A stretch of 64,000 nt of DNA from Olivibacter sp. SDN3 (GTDB taxonomy: Bacteria > Bacteroidota > Bacteroidia > Sphingobacteriales > Sphingobacteriaceae). The stretch spans positions 3,844,001-3,908,000 of the forward strand of contig NZ_CP060497.1 of assembly GCF_014334135.1 (NCBI RefSeq), written 5' to 3'. The notes beneath the pieces were generated by a model. It worked only from the letters and a program-made list of their open reading frames with translations. It ran no database searches and was not told where the DNA came from. A program made the translations under genes and the position numbers. This document shows positions 1 to 8,199 of the stretch, piece after piece. Numbering within the stretch: position 1 is the stretch's first letter; each line of letters opens with the position of its first letter.

Positions 1-1072
1 GAATGTCATCGGTTATGTGGAGTACTCCAGATACTGGAGTATAGCTGGCGCCGTAATTCTTTTACAAGCCTTTTGCTTGATTGAATTTTCAAAAATGATG
101 AAGAACGCTTTGAGGTTACAATTTCAAAAAAGTCGACTCATAAATGGTTTTTTCAAGAGATTTAATGAGAGTAGAACATTGAAAAGTTTGGATAGCCTGC
201 TTCGCTTTCTATGCCTAGCATTACTTATTGTGGTTCTTGCGAATAACTTAAGAGTATTGCAATCCCTGATAGAATTTATCGATGGCTTTTTGAATGCACC
301 GCGGCGAATTGGAAGCATCCAATTTAACTTTGGAAATTTAACTATTTGCGTCCTTGTTCTTGCGATAGCTAACTGGCTTCAGAAAAACATTAATCTGTTC
401 TTTAAGGAGCCCAGCATACAGGAATATGATTCCAATGGGGTAAACCATGCGAACCTATTACCATTATTTAAGCTTGTTATTATAATTTTGGGATTCTTGT
501 TTGCCATCAGTACCCTGGGGGTTGGTCTGGATAAATTAACCATTATAGTGGGTGCTTTGAGCGTGGGTGTGGGACTGGGTTTGCAGAATATCATTAATAA
601 TTTTGTTTCGGGAGTGATTTTAATCTTTGAGCGGCCATTTAGGGTAGGCGACTATATCGAATTAGCTGACAAAAAAGGAAAGGTGCAGCAAATAGGTATT
701 CGCGCCAGTACCCTACTCACCCAGGAAGGATCAGAAGTGATCATTCCTAATGGAGATTTGCTCTCCGGTAGAGTGGTTAACTGGACCTTAAGCCGATCTT
801 ACAGCAAAACGAGCATAAATCTTAAAGTAGATCGGAAAGCAACAATGGAAACTATCAAAACGATTATTAGGGAAGAGATGCGCGAAATAACTTACGCGAT
901 GGATAATATGGAAGTGGAGATTTTATACGAAGACCTTACAACAGATACTATTAACTTGTTGATTACCTGTTGGATTATAAATATTTATAATGAAAGACTC
1001 TTTAGGAGCCAATTTCTTGAAAAATTATATACGCGTTGTACCAAAGAAGATATTTGTTTAGTGAGTGCTTAG
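1..1072 (+). CDS. MscS-family mechanosensitive ion channel (5' truncated by window edge)
   Basis: Small-conductance mechanosensitive channel of the inner membrane, which opens under membrane tension to release solutes. The reading frame is open to the first base of the window, so the GTG at 17 is probably internal and the true start lies outside. Counting from that GTG, hydrophobic segments lie near 10-25, 60-80, 105-125 and 145-170. The pore-lining helix follows at about 172-200 and is rich in Gly and Ala. It leads into the beta-domain signature FERPFRVGDYIEL at about 205-217. The soluble C-terminal alpha/beta domain is present and short. The family call is secure; the physiological role is inferred from the family only. 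Confidence 0.9.
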   Translation, partial: NVIGYVEYSRYWSIAGAVILLQAFCLIEFSKMMKNALRLQFQKSRLINGFFKRFNESRTLKSLDSLLRFLCLALLIVVLANNLRVLQSLIEFIDGFLNAPRRIGSIQFNFGNLTICVLVLAIANWLQKNINLFFKEPSIQEYDSNGVNHANLLPLFKLVIIILGFLFAISTLGVGLDKLTIIVGALSVGVGLGLQNIINNFVSGVILIFERPFRVGDYIELADKKGKVQQIGIRASTLLTQEGSEVIIPNGDLLSGRVVNWTLSRSYSKTSINLKVDRKATMETIKTIIREEMREITYAMDNMEVEILYEDLTTDTINLLITCWIINIYNERLFRSQFLEKLYTRCTKEDICLVSA

Positions 1073-1091
1073 GGGAAAAGTGAAAAAAAAA

Positions 1092-1122
1092 TTGTTATTG
1101 TGTGATTTGTACACTATCTTTG
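1092..1122 (+). promoter_or_regulatory. Bacteroidota-type promoter in an intergenic region
   Basis: TTG at 1092-1094, 20 bases, then TATCTTTG at 1115-1122, an exact match to the Bacteroidota -7 consensus TAnnTTTG. Transcription would start near 1127. The only thing downstream before the terminator at 1156-1191 is about 60 bases without a reading frame. Confidence 0.55.
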
Positions 1123-1126
1123 TGGC

Positions 1127-1191
1127 ATCATAATTTAGGTTTATAATTGGTTAGTAAGGTCTTCAATCTCCCCGGTTGAAGACCTTTTTTT
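1127..1191 (+). ncRNA. candidate small RNA bounded by promoter and terminator
   Basis: The region between the promoter at 1092-1122 and a strong intrinsic terminator is about 65 nt and encodes no ORF of note. The 3' part folds into an 11-bp perfect stem (AAGGTCTTCAA at 1156-1166 with its complement at 1176-1186) followed by a run of T. It could equally be the terminator of the upstream channel gene with a chance promoter match. Only the promoter and hairpin are seen; the RNA itself is inferred. Confidence 0.35.
1156..1191 (+). terminator. intrinsic terminator
   Basis: Perfect 11-bp stem (1156-1166 / 1176-1186), 9-nt loop, then seven T residues at 1185-1191. It lies 84 bases after the mechanosensitive channel stop codon and would end that transcript or the candidate small RNA. 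Confidence 0.8.
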
Positions 1192-1450
1192 GCAATAATA
1201 AATGTTTGAAGTCCTGTGTTTTTTATTTCACTGCGCATAATTTATCATGACGGGCGTAATGCTAGTTTGCTTCCTTGTCGAGATAAAATAATTTTTTGTC
1301 GTAAGCTATAAGCTTGGTCTACAAAGTTCCTGGCAAAAATAAGCAGCTTGTCACTTACACATTTGGAACAATGGCGGTGTCTCAGGAAAAACGGAAGGTA
1401 TGAGGTGATTTTTTTCGAAAAACCGGATTAACGGGTAGGGGTAAGATAAA

Positions 1451-1482
1451 AAAAGAAGGCGTCTAAAAAGGGCGCCTTCTTT
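1451..1482 (-). terminator. terminator hairpin at left end of the insertion sequence
   Basis: AGAAGGCG at 1454-1461 pairs with CGCCTTCT at 1473-1480. Read on the minus strand the stem is followed by a T-rich run, as expected for termination of the transposase transcript. The left terminal repeat of the element (1461-1473) lies mostly within its loop. Confidence 0.6.
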
Positions 1483-1527
1483 CGTTTTGTATCTACCTGT
1501 AGAGTCTATCGGTTTTAGGATGTTACT

Positions 1528-3171
1528 CTATGCGACCAATGGTTGATAGCAGTAGTTTATCCATTTGGGGTCATAAATAAGGGGATTATTGTATTTAGGT
1601 TCGTTGTTTGGGCCTGACGAAGTTGTTTTCAGGAGCTTTTTCGACCATTTTCTCAGGTTATGCCCTATACACATCAGGGCGAACTCAATATCGACCTTTT
1701 CAAGCCCCCTCATGGTTAACCTGTTGAATCTGTTGTTGCTTTTCATCTGTCCGAAGACCGCCTCCACTTCTATGGGGCGTTTACTCCGGTGGTACTTTCC
1801 TGTTTCCGATGTTAGACGTTCGCGTGCCCTGGTCTTCAGTTCGTTCAACCGGTGGTTGACTTCGATGATCCTGTTTCCCTGCGCTTTATGGCACTGCCCC
1901 CGAAGCGGGCAGCCTTCACAGCGTTCGGCCCTGTAATAGCTCACCCGGGAACTATATCCATTGGTGCTTTTGCGTATTCCCTTACCGGCAAACTCCATCT
2001 TCTGTCCCATCGGGCACACATAGAAGTCCTGCTCTTTATGATAATACAGGTTCTGTAATAGAAAAGGATTGTTCCTCTGGTTGCGTTTCTGCTCTTTGTG
2101 GAAGTAATTATATTTCACGTAACCTTCTATGTTCTTTGATTCCAGCATTTCATAGTTCTCTTCACTTCCGTAACCGGCATCGGCCACCACCATATCGCTC
2201 TGCCTGTTATATTGATCTTCGAAGCTATCAAGATGGTCTTCCAATGTGGTGGTATCGGTGCTTGTCTGGTGGATACTGTAGTGGGTGATGAACTGTTCTT
2301 CCGTACTGATCTGCGTGTTGTAGGCCGGTTTGAGCTGCCCGTTCTGCATGTGGTCATCTTTCAGCCGCATGAAGGTGGCATCTTCATCGGTTTTGCTGTA
2401 ACTGTTCCTTTCCCCCAGTGTAGCCAGTTGCTTTTCGTACTTTTCCAGCCTTGGAAGATGTTCTTCCCGCAGCTTTTTAAGCTGTTTTTGGGTAGGTTTT
2501 GCTGTTGCTTTGAGCTTTTCGTTCAGTAAAGAAAGTCTGTCCCTGAGCTCATTGCTCTTAATAGGTTTGGGTGTTTCATCCCTGCCCAGTTCCGATTGGT
2601 CCTGTTTTATCTGTGATTCAATGTCCGAGAGGACCGACTGTATTTTATTTTCCAGTTTTGCTTTGTTCTTTTCCACCGAACCTTTCCATACAAAAGTGTA
2701 ACGGCCTGCCGCCGATTCAATCTTTGTACCGTCTATGTACTGGACCTTTAGGCTTACATAGCCCAGTTCGGCAAGCAAACGGACAACATCGGCAAAAAGG
2801 GAATGGATATGCACTTTAAGTCTTTTGCCACGGAAGTGGTTGATCGTTCGGTAATCCGGTGCACTGTGGCCCGAAAGCCACATGAAATAGATATTCTCCT
2901 GTAAGGCCTTTTCTATCCTGCGGCACGAATAGATGTTGCCCAGATAGGCATAGAACAGCACTTTGATCATCATACGCGGATGGAAACTGCTCGTGCCGCC
3001 ACCTTTGTACTGTCCTATGATGTGGTCGATGTTCAGTCTGTCAACCACTGCATTTACCAGACGTACCGGGTGGTTCTCTGGGATCTTTGCAAAAATATCT
3101 TCCGGAAACAGGCTCGGACTGTTGGACGGTAATGCTTTGAATAGTATGTTTGCCATATTGTTTGGGTGCAC
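1528..3171 (-). CDS. IS1182-family DDE transposase
   Basis: Transposase of 547 codons from a GTG at 3171, or 542 from the ATG at 3156, which gives the more usual N-terminus MANILFKAL. The N-terminal helical domain (about 20-130) has the family pattern FHPRMMIKVLFYAYLGNIYSCRRIE. Next comes the first catalytic Asp in the YIDGTKIESAAGRYTFVW segment, a long charged coiled-coil insert (about 165-265), and the second Asp in VVADAGYGSEENYE. A cysteine cluster (CEGCPLRGQC) precedes the final catalytic Glu region, where RSKRPIEVEAVFGQMK is seen. The frame is uninterrupted and all DDE-region motifs are present. It is the only gene of the element. Confidence 0.92.
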   Translation of the reverse strand: MHPNNMANILFKALPSNSPSLFPEDIFAKIPENHPVRLVNAVVDRLNIDHIIGQYKGGGTSSFHPRMMIKVLFYAYLGNIYSCRRIEKALQENIYFMWLSGHSAPDYRTINHFRGKRLKVHIHSLFADVVRLLAELGYVSLKVQYIDGTKIESAAGRYTFVWKGSVEKNKAKLENKIQSVLSDIESQIKQDQSELGRDETPKPIKSNELRDRLSLLNEKLKATAKPTQKQLKKLREEHLPRLEKYEKQLATLGERNSYSKTDEDATFMRLKDDHMQNGQLKPAYNTQISTEEQFITHYSIHQTSTDTTTLEDHLDSFEDQYNRQSDMVVADAGYGSEENYEMLESKNIEGYVKYNYFHKEQKRNQRNNPFLLQNLYYHKEQDFYVCPMGQKMEFAGKGIRKSTNGYSSRVSYYRAERCEGCPLRGQCHKAQGNRIIEVNHRLNELKTRARERLTSETGKYHRSKRPIEVEAVFGQMKSNNRFNRLTMRGLEKVDIEFALMCIGHNLRKWSKKLLKTTSSGPNNEPKYNNPLIYDPKWINYCYQPLVA

Positions 3172-3200
3172 CTAAAAATAACTGTTTTTTAGGACAAAAA

Positions 3201-3235
3201 ATAAAAATCCCCGACACTTTTTCAGTATCGGGGAT
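3201..3235 (-). terminator. intrinsic terminator downstream of the DUF4168 gene, inside the IS end
   Basis: ATCCCCGA at 3207-3214 pairs with TCGGGGAT at 3228-3235. On the minus strand the stem is followed by TTTTTAT. It would terminate the DUF4168 gene transcript and protect the transposase from read-through. It lies between the transposase start and the right inverted repeat, so it probably came with the element. Confidence 0.7.
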
Positions 3236-3281
3236 CTTCTATTAATAGGGCTTTTTAGACAGCTCCTTTTCACAAATAGTT

Positions 3282-3806
3282 TTATTGTTGTTGATTTTCC
3301 TCTTGTTTAGGAAGCAACTCGTCTATCTCCTGTTTTACTTTATCGCTACTCTGATAGGCTATGATGATTTGTTGATAGGTCTCTATATCGAGCCCCTCTT
3401 GTTTAATGCTCTCTTGCATTTGACTATCAACTTGTTGACTCATACCCGTAATTTTTTGGGCTGCGCTATTGAAGGAAGCCAGCTCTTTTTCGTCAGCTTC
3501 TACCTTTTTATCTGGGTTTTGCTGAGATTCGGCAATTTCATTGAATCGTTCAACGGTGAATCCTTCGTCTTTAACTACTTTTATCATTTCCTCCTCACTA
3601 GCCCTTTGTATAGCAACAACTTTTTGGTTGGCTTTAACAAACGATTGTAGTTCTTCTTTCTTAAAATCTTCCTTTATAGGTGCTTGTGCAGGCATTTGCT
3701 CTTGAGGTGCAGGAGTGTCCTGCGCAAATGTTAAGCTGCTGCTGGTAGAGACTGCAAAAAATGCTATGGCAACTGCCAGCACACCTTTATTTTTTAAAAT
3801 ACTCAT
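3282..3806 (-). CDS. exported DUF4168-domain protein
   Basis: 174-residue protein of unknown function. Residues 1-28 form a signal peptide (basic MSILKNKG, hydrophobic core, cleavage near SLTFAQ), so it is probably periplasmic. Residues 29-45 are rich in Pro and Gln. The rest is a helical region with two related stretches, QSFVKANQKVVAIQ and LASFNSAAQKITGM, each followed by a glutamate-rich segment ending in GFTVERFNEIA or GLDIETYQQII. This internal duplication is typical of DUF4168, often seen in bacterial exported proteins. The IS inserted just downstream of its stop codon. Function unknown. Confidence 0.75.
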   Translation of the reverse strand: MSILKNKGVLAVAIAFFAVSTSSSLTFAQDTPAPQEQMPAQAPIKEDFKKEELQSFVKANQKVVAIQRASEEEMIKVVKDEGFTVERFNEIAESQQNPDKKVEADEKELASFNSAAQKITGMSQQVDSQMQESIKQEGLDIETYQQIIIAYQSSDKVKQEIDELLPKQEENQQQ

Positions 3807-4087
3807 TTTCTAAATTTTTGTGGTTTTCAAATAACTTATTCTATTAAACTTATTAAACGTATATATGCTGATTTATTGTGTTTCGAACACGAATACTCGA
3901 TTTATGTTGGATTCTCCTGACTGAAAAATCATTAATTTAATATGAATGTCATTTGTTTTACTGACTATTTTATTTTTATAGTCTAATATTTAGTTTTGAT
4001 CCGTGTGTATTTTGTTATACCAACAGAAAACGAATTTGCCGTTTCCTGTAATTAAAAATTAGTTATCTTATTTTTAGTACTGAAATC

Positions 4088-4807
4088 ATGAGTGATAAGC
4101 TAAATAGCTTAGAAATAGCTGTAGTTACATTTGCTTTTATTGGTGTAGCGGTAGGTGTTATTGGAGCTAATATCAGTGTAGATTGGTTTGAAGAAATTTA
4201 TGCCGTGGAAGATGGGATAATAGAAAACCTTACTTTAGTGCCATTATTTGTTATAATAGTTGTTGGTATAACTTATATAAAAAACCTGCGTTTTATACGT
4301 AGTAAACTATTTGTCATAATAATTTCATTATCTGTGTTGTTTGCGGCATTTGTGATTGGGGAAGAGATTAGTTGGGGACAACGAGTTTTTAATGTTGAGA
4401 GCTCGGCTTTTTTTCTTGAAAATAATGCACAGCAAGAAACTAACTTACATAATTTAGTAGTTGGAGGCCAAAAAATCAATAAAATTGTTTTTTCCCAACT
4501 GATTATAGTATGCCTAGCTTTTTATCTTATCTTGCTGCCATGGCTATATCATAAAAAACCAAAGTGGCAACAGTTTATTGATTATGCTGGAATACCTTTA
4601 CCACGTACGTATCAAATAATAGCTTGTTTAGTATTGTTTATTTCGATATCCTTTATCCCTTCAGGGAAAAATGCAGAAATATTGGAGTTCGGTATTACTC
4701 ATTTATTTGCTCTTATCTATGTTTTTCCTAAAAATAAACACATTTTTAGGAAAAAGAACAGATTTCAACAAAGCAGCTCTTCTCAAGTTCATAATAAGGT
4801 GGCCTAA
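4088..4807 (+). CDS. uncharacterised multi-pass membrane protein with conserved acidic motifs
   Basis: 239 residues with about six hydrophobic helices (near 8-28, 48-62, 72-90, 133-152, 175-192 and 200-215). I do not recognise a named family. Polar motifs sit at helix ends: ED at 40-41 and EN at 45-46, GEEISWGQR at 90-98, and NLHN at 118-121. Clustered acidic and His residues at the membrane surface resemble the metal sites of intramembrane hydrolases such as the ceramidase-like group, but that is only a pattern resemblance. The C-terminus is a basic, Ser/Gln-rich cytoplasmic tail. The gene stands alone, with gaps of about 280 and 330 bases on either side. Confidence 0.7.
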   Translation: MSDKLNSLEIAVVTFAFIGVAVGVIGANISVDWFEEIYAVEDGIIENLTLVPLFVIIVVGITYIKNLRFIRSKLFVIIISLSVLFAAFVIGEEISWGQRVFNVESSAFFLENNAQQETNLHNLVVGGQKINKIVFSQLIIVCLAFYLILLPWLYHKKPKWQQFIDYAGIPLPRTYQIIACLVLFISISFIPSGKNAEILEFGITHLFALIYVFPKNKHIFRKKNRFQQSSSSQVHNKVA

Positions 4808-5143
4808 TCATATAAAATGGCGCTGTGTACATTATAATAATAAAAATTTTTTAACCCTACTTAGAAGCGTCTGAGTGAAAGTGTTGGCCGATTTTCAATA
4901 AATCTTTTGGAAATATGAAGACGTTTCGAATTTTCTTGATGATTTGAATTTTCTTCACAACTAAGGAACGTTGTTTTTCAGCAGTGCTTGGAAGGTATAG
5001 ATACACGTGATAAGGCGTTCTGTTGAGGATACTTCAGGATCTATGCTATTTTAGGTATAACCATTTGGCGATTAAAGCAAAGAAATAGGTAAAGAAAATT
5101 CTTTTGTTCTACATAATGTTTGTTAAAATTTGCATCTTGCAAC
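4808..5143. other. intergenic region, no gene seen
   Basis: AT-rich, with no convincing ORF or terminator. Near its end, TACATAA at 5110-5116 matches one half of the palindrome in front of nanA (5928-5944), suggesting weak autoregulation of the GntR gene. Confidence 0.5.
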
Positions 5144-5869
5144 ATGGACAACTCAAAAACAAATGCTAGAGGTCTGAATTTTGACCTACCCAAACTGACC
5201 AATATAACCATGGCTGATCAGGTCGAACTCAAATTAAGAGAATATTTTAAGAAAAAGGCTTTTAAACCGGGAGATCTGTTGCCAAAAGAGTTAGAGATAG
5301 CTGCTTCTTTGGGGGTTAGTCGCAATATTGTTCGCGAAGCACTTAGTCGGCTAAAAGCACTGGGACTCATCGAAACAAAGAAGAAAAGAGGAATGGTATT
5401 GGCAGAACCAGATATTTTGGGTTCCTTTGAAAAGGTGCTCGACCCATTGATTATGGGCGATAGTATTCTATATGATATATTCGGCTTACGACTGGTGTTG
5501 GAAATGGGCTTGGCGGATATGTTATTTATGTACAAGACGGAGAAAGATATTGATGAGTTAAAACGAATAGTTGCAAAAGAAAAGTCCACCAGTGAGAAAT
5601 TTAGGATTAAGACGGAAATAGCTTTCCATGGCAAGCTATATGCTATGACAAACAACGACACTTTAAAGCGATTTCAAAATATGTTGTTGCCGCTGTTTGA
5701 TTATGTTGTTGCATTTGAAGCAAACCATTATAAACCCGGAGGTGTGTCTCATGCAGATTTGGTACAGCTTTTAATTAATGGTACGGTCGATGATTTTAGA
5801 AAAGGCATGCGGATTCATTTAGAACCTCACTTCGCTTGGTTGGCGCATATTAAAAACAATTCATTGTAG
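5144..5869 (+). CDS. GntR-family (FadR-type) transcriptional regulator
   Basis: Winged-helix repressor with an effector-binding domain, 241 residues from the ATG at 5144; a TTG further upstream is an unlikely start. The N-terminal winged helix (about 20-85) shows the family pattern, with LPKELEIAASLGVSRNIVREALSRLKALGLIE as recognition region and wing. The C-terminal all-helical FCD-type domain contains the scattered Asp/His residues (FGLRLVLEMG, AFHGKLYAMT, SHADLVQLL) that usually bind a metal and a sugar-acid ligand. It sits directly upstream of nanA-nanM in the same direction. The palindrome at 5928-5944 overlapping their promoter is the obvious target, so the likely ligand is sialic acid or a breakdown product (inference). 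Confidence 0.85.
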   Translation: MDNSKTNARGLNFDLPKLTNITMADQVELKLREYFKKKAFKPGDLLPKELEIAASLGVSRNIVREALSRLKALGLIETKKKRGMVLAEPDILGSFEKVLDPLIMGDSILYDIFGLRLVLEMGLADMLFMYKTEKDIDELKRIVAKEKSTSEKFRIKTEIAFHGKLYAMTNNDTLKRFQNMLLPLFDYVVAFEANHYKPGGVSHADLVQLLINGTVDDFRKGMRIHLEPHFAWLAHIKNNSL

Positions 5870-5898
5870 AACGTATTGAAAAATATAAGCCTATATCC

Positions 5899-5928
5899 TT
5901 GTATTTCTTGAAATTGTGTTTACCTTTG
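5899..5928 (+). promoter_or_regulatory. promoter of the nanA-nanM unit
   Basis: TTG at 5899-5901, a 19-base spacer, and TACCTTTG at 5921-5928: an exact Bacteroidota housekeeping promoter. Transcription would start near 5933, leaving about 210 nt before nanA. The last base of the -7 element is the first base of the palindrome at 5928-5944. Confidence 0.75.
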
Positions 5929-5944
5929 TTATGTAGTACATAAC
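5928..5944. promoter_or_regulatory. operator palindrome for the GntR regulator
   Basis: GTTATGTA, a central G, then TACATAAC: a perfect 8-bp inverted repeat with a single-base centre. It covers the region just after the -7 element and the expected start site, where a bound repressor would block transcription. Length and symmetry fit FadR-type GntR operators. The neighbouring regulator at 5144-5869 is the natural candidate. Confidence 0.7.
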
Positions 5945-5974
5945 TACAATATTAACCAATATTTATATAACTGA

Positions 5975-6145
5975 ATGAAGAAATACTTTTCTATTTTATG
6001 GTTAATTAATTCGCTATACCGAAAAGCAAAAGGTGTGTTACGCAGCACAGCATATTTTCGGGTTTATGCATTACACTGTGAATTCGATGGTGAAACCCAG
6101 CTGGATATCACTAACGTCTCACTAAATTTTATAGCACACATATGA
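5975..6145 (+). CDS. small ORF overlapping nanA by four bases
   Basis: An uninterrupted 56-codon frame begins with ATG 47 bases after the promoter -7 element. Its TGA overlaps the nanA start as ATGA, the usual arrangement for translational coupling. The product begins MKKYFSILWLIN and has no recognised domain; the start is basic then hydrophobic, but the remainder is not membrane-like. It could be a leader peptide, a real small protein, or a chance frame in the leader. Confidence 0.35.
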   Translation: MKKYFSILWLINSLYRKAKGVLRSTAYFRVYALHCEFDGETQLDITNVSLNFIAHI

Positions 6146-7068
6146 AGATAGAAAAAATGGAAGGCTTAGTTGCCGCAACATTCTCTAATTTTGACAGCAA
6201 AGGAAGTCTAAAACTTTCAGATATTCCTAGCCTTGTCGATAAATTATATAGAGATGGCTTGAAGGGTGTTTTTGTTTGTGGAACAAATGGTGAAGGGCCA
6301 AATTTAACCTTAGCAGAACGGATGTTGGTTGCCGAAAGATACGTTAATGCAGCAAAAAATAAATTGAAGGTTTTTGTGCACGTAGGTCATAGCGCTATCG
6401 CTGAAGCAAGGGAGCTCGCAATACATGCTGAGCAGATCGGTGCAGATGCTATTTCCGCCGTTGCAGCCTTCTATTTTAGGCCCGTGGATACACAAAATTT
6501 AGTGGATTGCATGGCCCAAATAGCGAATGCAGCACCTACACTTCCTTTTTATTATTATCATATCCCCACGCTAACTGGCGTAGGAATGGATATGGTCAAA
6601 TTTTTGGAATTGGCAGAAGAGAAAATTCCTAATCTAGCTGGTATAAAATATACCGCTTCTACGCTATATGAATATCAAGCATGCTTGAACTATAAAGGGG
6701 GGAAGTACGACATGCTGTTTGGTTACGATGAAATGCTGTTGCCTGCATTGGCATTGGGAGCTAAAGGAGCTGTTGGTAGCACATATAATTTTGCTGCGCC
6801 TCTTTATTTGAGAATGATGGATCTTTATAAGTACGGGCAATTGGAGAAAGCCCAGGAATTGCAATATCATCTAGTACAGATGATACGTGCATTTGTTAAG
6901 TATTCGCCAATACCTGCACAGAAAGCTATTATGCAGATGTTTGATTTAGATATGGGGGGGTGTCGATTGCCACTTCAGGGGTTAAGAGACGAACAAAAAG
7001 AAACACTGAAGAATGAGTTAGACAACCTAGGTTTTTTTCATTTACTAAAAACAGGTCTTCGAATTTAA
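6142..7068 (+). CDS. nanA: N-acetylneuraminate lyase
   Basis: Class I aldolase of the dihydrodipicolinate synthase superfamily, splitting N-acetylneuraminate into N-acetylmannosamine and pyruvate in the cytoplasm. 308 residues is the normal length. The carboxylate-binding GTNGEG motif is at 47-52, the catalytic Tyr region YYYHIP at about 137-142, and the Schiff-base Lys in GIKYT at about 169. Sialate lyases rather than dihydrodipicolinate synthases carry the YYYHIP pattern. It is followed after about 25 bases by the sialic acid mutarotase gene, which supports the assignment, and preceded by a GntR regulator and operator. Confidence 0.88.
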   Translation: MKIEKMEGLVAATFSNFDSKGSLKLSDIPSLVDKLYRDGLKGVFVCGTNGEGPNLTLAERMLVAERYVNAAKNKLKVFVHVGHSAIAEARELAIHAEQIGADAISAVAAFYFRPVDTQNLVDCMAQIANAAPTLPFYYYHIPTLTGVGMDMVKFLELAEEKIPNLAGIKYTASTLYEYQACLNYKGGKYDMLFGYDEMLLPALALGAKGAVGSTYNFAAPLYLRMMDLYKYGQLEKAQELQYHLVQMIRAFVKYSPIPAQKAIMQMFDLDMGGCRLPLQGLRDEQKETLKNELDNLGFFHLLKTGLRI

Positions 7069-7092
7069 ACGGAAACCAATAAGTTGAAGAAT

Positions 7093-8199
7093 ATGCGGTA
7101 CCTAAAACCTTATACACTAATATTTATGCTCATCGTTGGAGGGATGAATTTATTAGCACAGGAGAAATCTAGCCGTAACTATTTTCAGTGGTCGGAATTA
7201 CCAGCCGTTCCAGATAAGCATGGCTTTGCGGGCGCCTTTGCTGGTGTATCGAATAATTGTCTGCTATTGGCCGGTGGTGCAAACTTTCCAGACGGAGGAA
7301 TTACTGGGGGAGGTGCAAAAAAGTGGCACCAAAAGATCTACGTGTTGGAAGGACCTACCGGCAAATGGAAGAAGGTTGGTAAGCTTGAACGGCCACTGGG
7401 ATATGGAGTTTCTGTGGATTATGATGGAGCACTAATTTGTATAGGTGGTGGTAATGAACAAGTGCATTCGGCTAATGTTTTTTTACTTCGTTATAAAAAG
7501 GGTATAATTGAAGAAAAAACTTTACCAGATCTACCAAAACCTTTAGCCAACGCCTGTGGTGCATTGCTTGGTGATAAATTGTATGTATGCGGAGGCACAG
7601 TAGGGCCGGATGTGTTTGAGGCAGTAAACGATTTATATGTATTGGATTTAAAGGCCCCCGGTAACGAATTGAAATGGAAAACCTTAGATCCGCTACCCGG
7701 AGTAGGTCGTATGCTGGCTGTTGCCGGTGCCCGAGACGGCGCTTTTTATGTATTCAGTGGGGTTTCACTTAAAAAAAATGCAGTAGGAGAAATACAACGA
7801 ACTTATCTACAGGATACTTACCGTTACATACCTACAAAAGGTTGGGAACGAAGAGCTTCTTCGCCGGTACCGGTTGCAGCGGCTCCTGGTCCTGCCTATC
7901 CTGCAGGAGAAAGTCTTCTGCTTGTTTTCGGCGGCGACGATGGAGCGTTGGCCACAAATACGGAATCATTAGGAAGCGTACATCCGGGCTTTTCTAACCA
8001 AGTCTTGGCATACAATACAGTCACAGATGCCTGGAGCAGCGTCGACACGATATCTACAGCTTCAAATTCAAGTTTCCCGGTTACAACTACAGCTGTGTTG
8101 TGGAGGGGTAATATAGTAATTCCAAATGGAGAAACCCAGCCCGGCGAACGTACTCCGGGAGTAATAGTGGCATGTCCAATAAAGGTGCCTTTACAATAG
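7093..8199 (+). CDS. nanM: N-acetylneuraminate epimerase/mutarotase, kelch-repeat (cyclically permuted type)
   Basis: Exported beta-propeller enzyme that converts alpha- to beta-N-acetylneuraminate before uptake. 368 residues from the ATG at 7093; the TTG three codons earlier is less likely. A signal peptide spans about residues 1-22, ending near LLAQ. Kelch-type blades follow, each with the hydrophobic/Gly-Gly pattern: LLLAGGANFPDGG, LICIGGGNEQVH, LYVCGGTVGPDVFE, FYVFSGVSL and LLVFGGDDGA. The order of blades matches the cyclically permuted mutarotase group found in Bacteroidota. It pairs with nanA; no sialic acid transporter or sialidase is seen in this window. Confidence 0.82.
   Translation: MRYLKPYTLIFMLIVGGMNLLAQEKSSRNYFQWSELPAVPDKHGFAGAFAGVSNNCLLLAGGANFPDGGITGGGAKKWHQKIYVLEGPTGKWKKVGKLERPLGYGVSVDYDGALICIGGGNEQVHSANVFLLRYKKGIIEEKTLPDLPKPLANACGALLGDKLYVCGGTVGPDVFEAVNDLYVLDLKAPGNELKWKTLDPLPGVGRMLAVAGARDGAFYVFSGVSLKKNAVGEIQRTYLQDTYRYIPTKGWERRASSPVPVAAAPGPAYPAGESLLLVFGGDDGALATNTESLGSVHPGFSNQVLAYNTVTDAWSSVDTISTASNSSFPVTTTAVLWRGNIVIPNGETQPGERTPGVIVACPIKVPLQ

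Larger units (their letters stand above)
1461..3260 (-). mobile_element. insertion sequence, IS1182-like
   Basis: About 1.8 kb with a single transposase gene on the minus strand. Short imperfect inverted repeats flank the gene: GTCTAAAAAGGGC at 1461-1473, and the complement of GTCTAAAAAGCCC at 3248-3260 (11 of 13 identical). I see no clear target-site duplication next to these ends, so the exact boundaries are provisional. The right end contains a hairpin (3207-3235) that would stop transcription entering from the neighbouring gene. The transposase is full length, so the copy may be active. Confidence 0.75.

Noticed and set aside
1300-1401. Short frame ending KNKQLVTYTFGTMAVSQEKRKV before the insertion sequence
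   Set aside because: Only about 30 codons after a stop, with no start and no recognisable family; cannot be told from chance.
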